Assembly: GCF_019204045.1 (NCBI RefSeq)
Contig: NZ_JAGSPC010000001.1
Coordinates: 1,488,001-1,552,000, forward strand
Source of the DNA: Erythrobacter crassostreae
GTDB taxonomy: Bacteria > Pseudomonadota > Alphaproteobacteria > Sphingomonadales > Sphingomonadaceae
DNA: 64,000 nt
Reading direction: 5' to 3'
Shown here one piece after another: positions 26,621 to 35,541 of the stretch. The notes below the pieces were generated by a model, which worked only from the letters and a program-made list of their open reading frames with translations, had not been told where the DNA came from and made no database searches. The translations under genes and the position numbers were made by a program. Numbering within the stretch: the first letter of the stretch is position 1; each line of letters begins with the position of its first letter.

Positions 26621-27472
26621 CTACTGATGATAGCGCAGGATAACAGTTAAGCGGCTTTTGCTATGCAGTGTGACGCAATCGGGCGCTGCTCCATCTTTGC
26701 GGTTCGTTTTGCAGGCTGGACCTGAACACGTGACACGCACGGCATCAGCGCGAGCGCGGGCAAGTATCCCTGCAGGCACATCGCCGCTGGCGCAGACAAC
26801 ATCTGCTTCGCCGAGAAGCCGGGCTTGCTTGATTGTCAGGTCATCGGGATCAGCGCCTGTTAGTGCGAACTCTTCCACCCGTGCGGGAACATCGGAGGCA
26901 GCCTGCTTTGACCACTCATTCACCCTTTCATGTGATGCAGGGCCAAACGGATCGAGAGTGCCGCCTTCACGCAAAGCCTCATCCACGGCGCGCCGGCGGT
27001 CGCCTCCATCGGGATAGCTCAATCGCAAATCGACCCGTGCCCCAAACAGTGCGCTGGCGAGTTTTCCAAGAGTGTCCGGCAAAATCCTCTCAAGCCGTAA
27101 GCGGATATGCTTGGCGAGCCCAGCAGAGGCTCCTCCTGTACCCACTGCGATCAACAGCGGATTGCGGTCCAGTATGCTCGGCGTGGTAAAATCGCACAGT
27201 TCAGGCCGGTCCACGACGTTCACTAGCATACCGGCGCAGCGAAGATTGATCGCCGCGGCCTCACAAGCCTTCGCATCTTCGTAAGCGACAAATGCGATGC
27301 GCACGCCTTCATCTACAGCGCGCTGTATATCATCAACGATGACACCGCCTGCGCGCTCGACAAGTCGCCGTTTTGGTTCGGCTGTATCGCCTTCGCCCAG
27401 AACCAGCACCTGTTGCCCAGTAATCTGGTGGAACAGCGGCAGGCTTCCGAGTTCAGGCGCTGCACGTGTCAT
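26621..27472 (-). CDS. Siroheme synthase-like protein (CysG dehydrogenase part with vestigial methyltransferase)
   Basis: A 283-residue protein starting LPLFHQITGQQVLVLGEGDTAEPKRRL, the NAD-binding front of precorrin-2 dehydrogenase / sirohydrochlorin ferrochelatase (CysG-N, Met8). After about residue 200 it has FALTGADPDDLTIKQARLLGEADVV, which is the first helix-strand unit of a uroporphyrinogen-III methyltransferase, but the protein then ends within ~60 residues, so the methyltransferase domain is a stub. The ATG at 27472 overlaps the lysA stop by 4 bases. It would make siroheme for sulfite or nitrite reductase. Confidence 0.8.
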   Translation of the reverse strand: MTRAAPELGSLPLFHQITGQQVLVLGEGDTAEPKRRLVERAGGVIVDDIQRAVDEGVRIAFVAYEDAKACEAAAINLRCAGMLVNVVDRPELCDFTTPSILDRNPLLIAVGTGGASAGLAKHIRLRLERILPDTLGKLASALFGARVDLRLSYPDGGDRRRAVDEALREGGTLDPFGPASHERVNEWSKQAASDVPARVEEFALTGADPDDLTIKQARLLGEADVVCASGDVPAGILARARADAVRVTCSGPACKTNRKDGAAPDCVTLHSKSRLTVILRYHQ

Positions 27473-28728
27473 GCAAGCCAGTCCGGAACCCGTTCCGCGT
27501 CCATAATTGATCCGGCATCGATTCTGTCGGCGACAACGGCGAATTTGTCTCCATCGACCAGCACCTCGGCGACAAACCCGCGCGAATTGTAGCTGGAGGC
27601 CATTGTCGCGCCGTACGCGCCTGCCGTGCGGAAAACGGCAAGCTCTCCGCTGGTCAGAGCGTCGCATTCGCGGCCCATCGCAAAGGTGTCGCCAGTCTCG
27701 CAGATCGGGCCAACGATGTTAGCCGTCATTTCCGCGCCGGTCGGCTCGACCGCTTCGAAATGGTGATATGCGCCGTAAAGGGCTGGGCGGGCAAGATCGT
27801 TCATCGCGGCATCGACAATCACGAACGGATGGTTGAGACCGCGCTTCACGCGAACAACGCGGGTCAGCAATACACCAGCATTGCCGGCAATCACGCGGCC
27901 TGGTTCGAAGATCAGCGCCACGCCCCAATCCTTTGTGACGCGCGCGACCATTGCGCCATAATCGGCGGGTGCAGGCAGCACTTCGCCTTTGCGGTATGGC
28001 ACGCCAAGCCCGCCGCCCAAATCGACATGGGTGATAGTGTGGCCCGCGCCGCGCAGCGCCTTCACCAGCGCGCCAAGCTTCTCAAACGCGCGCTCCAGCG
28101 GGGCAGTTTCGGCAAGCTGGCTGCCAATATGCACCGCGACACCGCGCAGGTTCACGCTGTCATGCGAGGCGAGTTTGCCAAAAATCTGACCTGCCTGATC
28201 AATCGGTACACCGAATTTGTTGTCGGCCTTACCGGTGGAAATCTTGTCATGCGTGCCCGCATCGACATCGGGATTAATCCGCAGCGCACATTGCGCGGTA
28301 AGGCCCATCCCGGCAGCGATCTCGGCGAGCTCTAGGCCCTCTTCTTCGCTTTCAATGTTAAACTGGCCGATGCCCGCTTCCAAAGCGGCGACGAGTTCGG
28401 CAGCAGTTTTGCCGACGCCTGAAAACACGATCTTTTCCGGCGCGATACCGGCGGCAAGCGCACGGCGCATTTCGCCCACGGAGACACAATCCGCGCCGTA
28501 TCCCTCTTTTTGCAACACCTTCAGCACGGCAAGGTTCGGGTTGGCCTTCACAGCAAAGGCGATCAGCTTGTCCGGGACAGCGTCCAATGCCTCGCGAAAT
28601 ACGCGTGCGTGCCGCTCCAACGTAGCGCGTGAATAGACATAGACGGGCGTACCGACTTCGTCTGCGATGCGCGGCAGCGGAACGTCCTCGGCGTGCATGA
28701 CGCCGTCTTTTAGTGCGAAATGATCCAT
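27469..28728 (-). CDS. lysA: Diaminopimelate decarboxylase
   Basis: A 419-residue PLP enzyme making lysine from meso-diaminopimelate. Seen are TPVYVYSRATLERH, the PLP-lysine segment IAFAVKANPNLAVL, HIGSQL, the glycine-rich phosphate site DLGGGLGVPY, FEPGRVIAGNAG and CETGDTFA. Full length. It lies in an argH-lipoprotein-lysA run and overlaps the siroheme gene behind it by 4 bases. Confidence 0.96.
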   Translation of the reverse strand: MDHFALKDGVMHAEDVPLPRIADEVGTPVYVYSRATLERHARVFREALDAVPDKLIAFAVKANPNLAVLKVLQKEGYGADCVSVGEMRRALAAGIAPEKIVFSGVGKTAAELVAALEAGIGQFNIESEEEGLELAEIAAGMGLTAQCALRINPDVDAGTHDKISTGKADNKFGVPIDQAGQIFGKLASHDSVNLRGVAVHIGSQLAETAPLERAFEKLGALVKALRGAGHTITHVDLGGGLGVPYRKGEVLPAPADYGAMVARVTKDWGVALIFEPGRVIAGNAGVLLTRVVRVKRGLNHPFVIVDAAMNDLARPALYGAYHHFEAVEPTGAEMTANIVGPICETGDTFAMGRECDALTSGELAVFRTAGAYGATMASSYNSRGFVAEVLVDGDKFAVVADRIDAGSIMDAERVPDWLA

Positions 28729-28740
28729 AGGGCGGGGCGC

Positions 28741-28983
28741 TTATTCAGGAGGGAGATCGAAAGGGTCATCGCCGCGCTCTTCGGAACGGCGGCGCAATTC
28801 CACGCTGCGTTCAGGGGCGGCTAGCGCGTCAAGTTCGAGCAATTCATCGGTGGCAGGTTTCTCGGTCGCGCCAAAAGGGGCAGGGGGCAGGTTTGCGCCT
28901 TCGGGCGGGGCAAGCGGCGCGACTGTGCCGCAGGCGCCAAGCGCCAGACCCAATCCAAGACAGATTCCAAACCGTGCCATCAT
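28741..28983 (-). CDS. Small lipoprotein between argH and lysA (LptM-like)
   Basis: An 80-residue lipoprotein: signal [19 protein letters not shown] with lipobox (LGAC) followed by a proline-rich, acidic tail. The ATG at 28983 overlaps the argH stop by one base (TGATG). A tiny lipoprotein at this spot before lysA is common in proteobacteria and belongs to the LptM (YifL) lipoprotein-attachment group, which in E. coli helps LptD mature. Assignment is by position and form, not by a motif. Confidence 0.68.
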   Translation of the reverse strand: MMARFGICLGLGLALGACGTVAPLAPPEGANLPPAPFGATEKPATDELLELDALAAPERSVELRRRSEERGDDPFDLPPE

Positions 28984-30410
28984 CAAACCATACCCAACTG
29001 TTCGCGCGCTCGCTGTACTTGGTTACGTACCTGCGCCGGAGCGGTTCCGCCATAGCTGGATCGCGCAGCAACAGATGCATCAACACTCAGCGCCTTGAAG
29101 ACGCGTTCGTCAATACGTTCGTCGATGGCTTTAAGCTCGGCCAAGGGCAGTTCATCCAGAGCGACGCCGCGGGATTCCGCTAGTTTCACAGCTGTGCCGG
29201 TGATGTGGTGCGCCTCGCGGAACGGAATGTCGGCTTCGGTCACCAGCCAATCGGCAAGGTCGGTCGCGGTCGCATAACCAAGCTCCGCTGCTTCGCGCAT
29301 CCGCTGCGTCTTGAATGTGCTGTCTGCCACCATCCCAGTCATTGCGGCGATGCTGAGCGCCATCAGGCCCGCTGCCTCAAACACAGGCGGTTTGTCGTCC
29401 TGCATATCCTTGGAATAGGCGAGCGGGAGGCCCTTCATAGTGATCATCAGAGCGGTGCTGCACCCTATCACGCGTCCGGCATGGCCGCGCACAAGCTCTG
29501 CGGCATCGGGGTTTTTCTTTTGCGGCATGATTGAGCTGCCGGTGGAAAGTGTGTCGGGCATGCGGACAAAGCCATATGGCTGGCTGGCCCAGATAATCAT
29601 TTCCTCTGCCAGACGCGACAAATGCAGTGCGCAGGTGCTGGCTGCGTAAAGGTAATCCAGCGCGAAATCGCGGTCCGACACGGCATCGAGCGAGTTTGCG
29701 GTTGGCCGGTCAAAACCAAGAGCCGATGCCGTCATGTTGCGATCAATCGGAAAGCCGGTGCCTGCCAGCGCAGCACTACCGAGCGGGCTTTCATTGAGCC
29801 GCACGCGCGAATCTGCGATCCGCGAACGATCACGCCTGATCATCTCGTAATAGGCGAGCAGATGATGGCCGAGTGTCACCGGCTGCGCGGTTTGGAGGTG
29901 GGTAAAGCCCGGCATGATGCTGTCCGCATGCTCGTCTGCGCGGGTCACCAGCGCGCGTTGGAGCGCGGCAAGGCCGGCATCCATATCGTCCAGCGCCTCC
30001 CGCACCCAAAGCCGAAAATCGGTTGCGACCTGATCATTGCGACTGCGCGCTGTGTGCAAACGGCCCGCAGCAGCGCCGACGATTTCAGCAAGCCGAGCCT
30101 CTGTCGTCATGTGAATGTCTTCGAGGTCCCAATCCTCTGGAACACCGTCTTTTTCGTATTCAACGGCGACCTGGTTCAGGCCGTCATGGATCGCATTGGC
30201 GTCGGCTTCGCTGACGATCCCTTGCTTTGCGAGCATGGCGACATGGGCCAGTGACCCGGCGATATCCTGCCGCCACAATGCCTTGTCGAACGGGATCGAG
30301 GCGTTGATTTCCCGCATGATCGCGCTAGGCCCGTCTGCGAACCGGCCGCCCCACATTGTGTTCGATTGGGTGTTGGGCTTCGTGCTGGAAATGTTGGAGG
30401 TCTCGCTCAT
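28983..30410 (-). CDS. argH: Argininosuccinate lyase
   Basis: A 475-residue fumarase-superfamily enzyme, the last step of arginine synthesis. It shows [14 protein letters not shown], the substrate helix [25 protein letters not shown] (read in pieces) and the family signature [16 protein letters not shown]. The ATG at 30410 adds 18 residues before MWGGRF; the internal ATG at 30356 would be the more usual family start. The 30410 start overlaps the tlpA start on the other strand. Confidence 0.95.
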   Translation of the reverse strand: MSETSNISSTKPNTQSNTMWGGRFADGPSAIMREINASIPFDKALWRQDIAGSLAHVAMLAKQGIVSEADANAIHDGLNQVAVEYEKDGVPEDWDLEDIHMTTEARLAEIVGAAAGRLHTARSRNDQVATDFRLWVREALDDMDAGLAALQRALVTRADEHADSIMPGFTHLQTAQPVTLGHHLLAYYEMIRRDRSRIADSRVRLNESPLGSAALAGTGFPIDRNMTASALGFDRPTANSLDAVSDRDFALDYLYAASTCALHLSRLAEEMIIWASQPYGFVRMPDTLSTGSSIMPQKKNPDAAELVRGHAGRVIGCSTALMITMKGLPLAYSKDMQDDKPPVFEAAGLMALSIAAMTGMVADSTFKTQRMREAAELGYATATDLADWLVTEADIPFREAHHITGTAVKLAESRGVALDELPLAELKAIDERIDERVFKALSVDASVAARSSYGGTAPAQVRNQVQRAREQLGMV

Positions 30411-30990
30411 GATCCGGTCTTTGCTTGTTCTCGCCGCATCGGCGTTTGTTCTTGTCGGCTGCGATAGTAGGCCGGAAGATCTTTCGCAACGGGCGGAAGA
30501 CGCTGTTGGTCCAAGCTACACCCCGCCGCCGCCTTTGCCGGGGCAGATCGTGCGTTTCAAGGCGGGTACGCAGCTGCCGGAACTGACATTCAGCGACCCA
30601 TCAGGTGCGCAGTTGAACACCGCAGACCTCAAAGGTACGCCTGTGGTGTTAAATCTCTGGGCGACATGGTGCGCTCCTTGCGTGATCGAAATGCCGACGC
30701 TGGACGCACTCGGGACGGAGCTGGACGGCGAAGTTAAGGTGCTCACTGTAAGTCAGGACGTGCGCGGGGCCGAAGTGGTCGCGCCGTTCTTTGCCCAGCG
30801 CGAATTTGCCAATCTCGAACAATGGCTTGATCCCGATGCGCAGCTCAATCAGGCGCTCAATCCCGAAGGGTTGATGCCGGTCACAATTCTTTTCGACGCC
30901 GACGGCAAGGAATTGCTGCGCGTTGCGGGCGGATATGAATGGGATTCAGAAGAAGCGATTGCGGCAATCCGGGAGGCGCTGGCCGAATAG
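30409..30990 (+). CDS. TlpA-like thioredoxin lipoprotein
   Basis: A 193-residue TlpA/ResA-family protein. [20 protein letters not shown] has a lipobox (LVGC), so it is membrane-anchored in the periplasm. The thioredoxin fold has the active site [15 protein letters not shown] (CAPC) after VVLNL. Such proteins reduce disulfides for cytochrome c or copper-centre assembly. Its ATG lies at 30409, one base inside the start codon of argH on the other strand. Confidence 0.85.
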   Translation: MIRSLLVLAASAFVLVGCDSRPEDLSQRAEDAVGPSYTPPPPLPGQIVRFKAGTQLPELTFSDPSGAQLNTADLKGTPVVLNLWATWCAPCVIEMPTLDALGTELDGEVKVLTVSQDVRGAEVVAPFFAQREFANLEQWLDPDAQLNQALNPEGLMPVTILFDADGKELLRVAGGYEWDSEEAIAAIREALAE

Positions 30991-31023
30991 CCAAGCGCTG
31001 AATGCCGAAATTCCAGGGACACG

Positions 31024-31099
31024 TGGTGGGCGATGACAGGCTCGAACTGCCGACCCTCTCGGTGTAAACGAGATGCTCTACCAACTGAGCTAATCGCCC
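31024..31099 (-). tRNA. tRNA-Val (anticodon TAC)
   Basis: The minus strand folds as a 76-nt tRNA with encoded CCA: acceptor GGGCGAT/ATCGCCC, D arm TAGCTCAGTTGG, anticodon loop TTTACAC (anticodon TAC, valine) between TCTCG and CGAGA, T loop TTCGAGC. It lies between tlpA and asparaginase. Confidence 0.95.
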
Positions 31100-31208
31100 C
31101 ACGTTGTCTTGCTCATAGCTGAGCGAGAGAGCGCTATCTAGCGGCAAAAGATTCAAAATCAATCGCTGATGTGGTGGAAAATGCACTTCACGGGTAAAGG
31201 CGCACCCT

Positions 31209-32189
31209 ATGAGCACCCAAAATCTCCTCGTTTTGGCCACTGGTGGCACCATTGCTGGCGCTGCCGATTCGGCGACGCGCCACGATTACCGGCCCGGACA
31301 AATCGGCATTGATGACTTTTTGAGCCGAGTCGAAGAGCTCGGGATCGAAGCGAACCTGACGGGAAAGCAGATCGCCAATATTGGCTCGGAAGATATGTCG
31401 CCGGAAATCTGGTCCGATCTGCACAAAGCGACCGCCGCCGCGATCTCTGATCCGTCATGCGACGGGATCATCATTACCCACGGTACCGATACAGTCGAAG
31501 AAACCGCGTTCATGCTTGATGTGACTCTGCCAACGACCAAGCCGGTGGTGTTGGTCGGGGCGATGCGTCCAGCGACGGCAGTGGGCTATGATGGCCTACG
31601 AAATTTCGCCAACGCTATGCGCGTCGCGAGCGATCCCCAAGCCGCAGGGCGGGGCGTCTTGGTCGTAATGGGAGACCGGGTGTTTGCGTCGCGCGATATC
31701 CGCAAAAACCGCACACGCGGGACCGATGCATTTGCAGGCTTCCCGCGCGATGCGGTGGGTCTGGTCACGCCAAGCGCGCTCGACTGGTTCGGAGCGCCAT
31801 GGCGCAGCGATGAGAGTGCGCGGTTCGATTTCCGCACTGATCTGCCGGATGTGCCGGTGCTGTTCATCCATGCGGGCATCACACCCGATTATGTGGACCG
31901 GCTGGTTACGCCAGAAACGCGCGGGATCATCGTGTGCGGAGTGGGAGAGGGCAATATGCCCGATCCGGTGCGTCAGCGGCTATTTGAGCTGTGCAATGAA
32001 AGCCTGAGCATCGTCCGCGCCAGCCGTTTGGGCGAAGGGTTGGTCGATCGCGAGCCGGAGGACGATGCAAACGGATTTGTCGCCGCGCGTGCTTTAGGCC
32101 CCGCAAAAGCGCGCATCCTACTGCAATTGCTGATCGCGGCTGGCATTTCAGAGCCCGGCGCGATCCAGATTCAATTTGATCGCCGGTGA
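31209..32189 (+). CDS. L-asparaginase
   Basis: A 326-residue asparaginase with both catalytic threonine regions: LVLATGGTIAGAAD near the N-terminus and IITHGTDTVEETAFML around residue 95. It has no obvious signal peptide, so is probably cytoplasmic or unprocessed. Hydrolyses asparagine to aspartate and ammonia. It stands alone between two RNA genes. Confidence 0.92.
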   Translation: MSTQNLLVLATGGTIAGAADSATRHDYRPGQIGIDDFLSRVEELGIEANLTGKQIANIGSEDMSPEIWSDLHKATAAAISDPSCDGIIITHGTDTVEETAFMLDVTLPTTKPVVLVGAMRPATAVGYDGLRNFANAMRVASDPQAAGRGVLVVMGDRVFASRDIRKNRTRGTDAFAGFPRDAVGLVTPSALDWFGAPWRSDESARFDFRTDLPDVPVLFIHAGITPDYVDRLVTPETRGIIVCGVGEGNMPDPVRQRLFELCNESLSIVRASRLGEGLVDREPEDDANGFVAARALGPAKARILLQLLIAAGISEPGAIQIQFDRR

Positions 32190-32280
32190 TGTCCGCTGCG
32201 GCTCTTTTTCGGTTGAGAGCGGACTGTCGGTTTACGTCCCAGTTGCTGACATGGCGGCAAGTTTTGTCTAGGTGGGATGC

Positions 32281-32388
32281 TGAGACGTGGCAGAGTGGCT
32301 GATTGCGGGTGCCGCCTTCCCTAGCGAAAGTTATAGAAGGAGCACTACGGAGCAAAAGCTCCGCGCAGGTTCGAATCCTGTCGTCTCG
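32281..32388 (+). tRNA. tRNA-Ser-like RNA with an extended anticodon loop (possible pseudo-tRNA)
   Basis: A 108-nt stretch folds like a class II tRNA: acceptor TGAGACG/CGTCTCG (first pair T-G), D arm GCAGAGTGGCTGATTGC, anticodon stem GGTGC/GCACT (32308-32312 with 32342-32346), long variable arm CGGAGC-AAAA-GCTCCG (32348-32363), T arm GCAGG-TTCGAAT-CCTGT. The D and variable arms are serine-type. The anticodon loop is 29 nt (32313-32341), not 7, and holds an inner stem CCTTC/GAAGG; no normal anticodon with T33 can be placed. CCA is not encoded, unlike the other two tRNAs here. It may be a decayed tRNA or a tRNA-shaped RNA with another role. Confidence 0.6.
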
Positions 32389-32533
32389 CTTTTTGAGTAA
32401 AACCCTCGCGTCCGCTTCCCACCCCAGTTGCAGCCATTGAGCCGCGACTTGAATCGGGCTGATTACCCACAGTCCGCTTTGTCTTTTGCAAAGGTCAGGG
32501 CCCGCCGCACTCTTTTGGCCCGCTAATCGTCGC

Positions 32534-34843
32534 TCAGGCTACTCTTGAACTCTGTACCGAGGCGCTATTTTCAAACAGCTCAGCAACATCGCTCGCCGCC
32601 ATTGGTTTGCTGAACAAATAGCCTTGAATGTTACGACACCCCTCTTGTTTTAGCACTTCGAGTTGTTCGTCGATCTCAACACCTTCGGCCAAGGTATCCA
32701 TACCGAGCGCATCGGCAAGTGTCGTGATTGCGCGAACCACCGCGTGTGAGTTCCCGCCTTGTCCCAGATCTTCGACGAAGCTGCGATCGATTTTGACTTT
32801 GTCGAACGGAAATGATCGCAGATAGCTGAGTGAGGAGTAGCCAGTGCCAAAATCATCCAGGGCGATACGAACGCCAAGGCTGCGCAGGTTGTGAAGGGTC
32901 GAAAGTGTCTTTTCGACGTCAGCGATAAAGATGCTTTCCGTGATTTCCAGTTCCAGCCTGCTTGCCGCCAAACCGGTGCTGGAAAGCGCCTGAAGGATGG
33001 TGTTCGTCAGACCTGCATAGGTAAACTGTTTGGGAGATATGTTGACAGCAACCGATACGTCTTCTGGCCATTCTGCGGCTTGCCGACATGCCTCGCGAAT
33101 GACCCATTCGCCGATCGGCAAGATCAAGCCGGTTTCTTCCGCCAGAGGTATAAAATCAAGCGGGCTGATCCGGCCGCGTTCAGGATGGTTCCAGCGCAGC
33201 AATGCCTCGAAACCTGTAAAGCGATCCTCGGCGATGCTGTAGAGCGGTTGATAATGCAGTTCGAAATCGCCGTCGCGCAGGGCGCTGCGCATATCAAGTT
33301 CGGTTTGCCTGCGCTCACGGGCCTGCTGATCAAGTGCGGGTTCAAAGAAATGATACGTCGATTTGCCCTCGCTCTTGGCACGGTAAAGCGCGAGATCGGC
33401 ATTCTTCATCAAAGTGGTGCCGTCATTCCCATCGCTTGGTGCCACCGCGATGCCGATGCTTGCGCTGCATTCCGCTTGCTGGCCTTCGAGTTCGATTGTC
33501 CGCGAAAAGCAATTTTGGATCCGGTCTGCCACAGACGCAAGGCTCGTATCGCTTGCGATGTCATCGATCAGAATGGCGAATTCATCACCACCCAAGCGGG
33601 CGATCATGGCCTCCGGCAACATCTCGCACAGATTGCTCGCAACATCGCGTAACATCATGTCCCCGGCCGGATGGCCGAGAGTATCGTTCACAACCTTGAA
33701 GTTGTCGAGATCGGCATAAACCACCATAAGCTGGTCTGTACCCCGGAGCTGTGCGACACCCCGGTTAAGTTGCTCCAGAAACAGCTTACGGTTTGGCAGC
33801 CCGGTAAGATCATCGTGCAGCCCCACATGGACGATTTTCCGTTCCCGTTCCTCAATCGCGCTCACCATCTGGTTAAAGCTTCCCGCCAACCGACCGATTT
33901 CGTCATCGGTTTCGATAACCAGGTCGACCTTGTTTCCAGCGCTAATCTGACGTGTCGCTTTGTCCAGTTTTTGCAGCGGGCCTGTGATAGTTTTCGCCAC
34001 ACGCCAGCTAAGGCCCACCACCAAAACGATCCCGCCCAATGCAAGGATAGCAAGCAGCCACTGCAGGCCGGAATACTCCGCCATGGATCCTGTCAATGAA
34101 TGGCGCAGAACCAAACGCGGTGACAATTCATCGTCGAAAGTGGGCAATGCAGATAGGTAATAAAGGTGGCGCTCGCTCTGTTCATACTCGAACACCTCGC
34201 CGTTCGGCCTGTCGCGAAGAGTAGCAGGCAAGGACGACGCACTTTCCACACTCGCTTCAAGGTCAATCGCTGCCAGATCTGTAAGACGATTGAGTTCGGT
34301 TTTATCCATCGGCTGAGCGAGGACAAGCCACCCGATCAAATCGGGCGCAGTGATCTGCGATGCCGCGGCTAGCGACAGTTCACCATCCACCATCATGATA
34401 CCCTGGTCCTGGCCATCATCCAGCTTGAACCACAGCGCATCGCTTGAGCTTATACCTGCTTCACCTGAAGCGATGATATCACCTTCGAGGGTAACAACGA
34501 ATGCCGCACCAGTGCGCGAACGTGACCTGAGGCTAACGAGAGCGCTGTTTATGGTCGGAGCGTCTTCCGTTGCGACCGCCTCGCGAAAGCCAAAATCACG
34601 GGCCAGAACATCAGATGAGCTGCGCATCTGGCTTGCTCTTAGGTCAATTATCTCATTAAAAACGCGCGCATTGGCCTGCATATCGCGGGTCGCACTCGTC
34701 TCGCCAAAGCGAGAGAGACCGCCTCCCGCAATCGCAAGAATCGCCGCCAGAACGAGCGCGAACAGCCCGGTATACAGCGCAGCGATACGCAGCTGCAGCG
34801 AACCAAATCGCAGAGTTAGGAACTTCGGCAATTCGGTCCTCAC
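32534..34843 (-). CDS. GGDEF-EAL signalling protein (c-di-GMP cyclase/phosphodiesterase)
   Basis: A 769-residue membrane protein: an N-terminal helix (about residues 18-43), a periplasmic sensor region to about 260, a second membrane helix, a HAMP linker, a GGDEF domain with intact ARLGGDEFAIL, and an EAL domain with EALLRW and DDFGTGYSSLSYL. Both catalytic motifs look intact, so it may make and break c-di-GMP. It starts with GTG at 34843 overlapping the stop of the cupredoxin gene (GTGA), which suggests that the secreted protein and the signalling enzyme work together. Confidence 0.9.
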   Translation of the reverse strand: MRTELPKFLTLRFGSLQLRIAALYTGLFALVLAAILAIAGGGLSRFGETSATRDMQANARVFNEIIDLRASQMRSSSDVLARDFGFREAVATEDAPTINSALVSLRSRSRTGAAFVVTLEGDIIASGEAGISSSDALWFKLDDGQDQGIMMVDGELSLAAASQITAPDLIGWLVLAQPMDKTELNRLTDLAAIDLEASVESASSLPATLRDRPNGEVFEYEQSERHLYYLSALPTFDDELSPRLVLRHSLTGSMAEYSGLQWLLAILALGGIVLVVGLSWRVAKTITGPLQKLDKATRQISAGNKVDLVIETDDEIGRLAGSFNQMVSAIEERERKIVHVGLHDDLTGLPNRKLFLEQLNRGVAQLRGTDQLMVVYADLDNFKVVNDTLGHPAGDMMLRDVASNLCEMLPEAMIARLGGDEFAILIDDIASDTSLASVADRIQNCFSRTIELEGQQAECSASIGIAVAPSDGNDGTTLMKNADLALYRAKSEGKSTYHFFEPALDQQARERRQTELDMRSALRDGDFELHYQPLYSIAEDRFTGFEALLRWNHPERGRISPLDFIPLAEETGLILPIGEWVIREACRQAAEWPEDVSVAVNISPKQFTYAGLTNTILQALSSTGLAASRLELEITESIFIADVEKTLSTLHNLRSLGVRIALDDFGTGYSSLSYLRSFPFDKVKIDRSFVEDLGQGGNSHAVVRAITTLADALGMDTLAEGVEIDEQLEVLKQEGCRNIQGYLFSKPMAASDVAELFENSASVQSSRVA

Positions 34844-35457
34844 CGCAGGCGTACCTTAACTTTGCGCGACTGGTCACCGGTAGAAATTCTAACCGAGGAG
34901 CTCTTTTCGTTGCGCGGCGCGCGCAGCCGCGGATGCCAGACGGTAAGTTTGGCATTGCCTGCGGGCATTGAGCGGAGAGTTATGTAGCCGTTACGATCGG
35001 TTTTGCCTGCAAAAGGCGTCTCTGTGACGCGGATGTAACCGCGCATATTATCGTGAATGTTGCAGCCGAGCTTGACGCTGCCGGCCACGGCAAATTTGTA
35101 AGACCGCGTTTGATCACGGCCGTAAAGGTCAATCTCGAACCGGGCTGGCTTTGAGAAACTGTAAACCGAATGCCGGACGTGATCGAGATTGGGGAAAGCA
35201 ACCGTGCTGCCTTTTGCGACGACCAACGTGCCCGGCGTAAATTGCTGATTTCGTTGAGCCATCGCCATTCGCCAGGGGAACTGGATCGAACCGGACCAGC
35301 CGCCATCCGGCATCAGTTCGACTACCGCGTCGCGCACAGGCACTCCGCGCTCATCCGTGACTTGAACCCGAAGGCTTGTCGAAGATGATGCGGCCAACGC
35401 ATAGCCGGTAAAAACACCGATCAGACAAAAGGCTAATATGGATCTAAAAAACAACAC
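34840..35457 (-). CDS. Periplasmic cupredoxin-like protein
   Basis: A 205-residue secreted protein with a signal peptide (SILAFCLIGVFTGYALAASS). The cupredoxin-like part has VAFPNLDHVRHSVYSF and LGCNIHDNMRGYI, giving His, Cys, His and Met in the order of a type 1 copper site. A carboxypeptidase-regulatory-like beta module surrounds it. Proteins of this kind are often labelled methylamine-utilisation proteins. It starts with GTG (35457). Coupled to the GGDEF-EAL gene and divergent from the DUF3034 gene. Confidence 0.78.
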   Translation of the reverse strand: MLFFRSILAFCLIGVFTGYALAASSSTSLRVQVTDERGVPVRDAVVELMPDGGWSGSIQFPWRMAMAQRNQQFTPGTLVVAKGSTVAFPNLDHVRHSVYSFSKPARFEIDLYGRDQTRSYKFAVAGSVKLGCNIHDNMRGYIRVTETPFAGKTDRNGYITLRSMPAGNAKLTVWHPRLRAPRNEKSSSVRISTGDQSRKVKVRLR

Positions 35458-35541
35458 CGCACCGGCCTAGACGTAAGAGTTTAAGAAATTCTCGGCGTAG
35501 AGTTAACCTCGATTTAGGCATGTTTGAGTACGCCCAAGCCT

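Noticed and set aside
29622-30254. Long plus-strand open frame inside argH
   Set aside because: It is a shadow of the well-supported minus-strand argH in high-GC DNA.
32191-32224. GTCCGCT/AGCGGAC pair as terminator of asparaginase
   Set aside because: The loop is 20 bases and no T run follows; probably chance.
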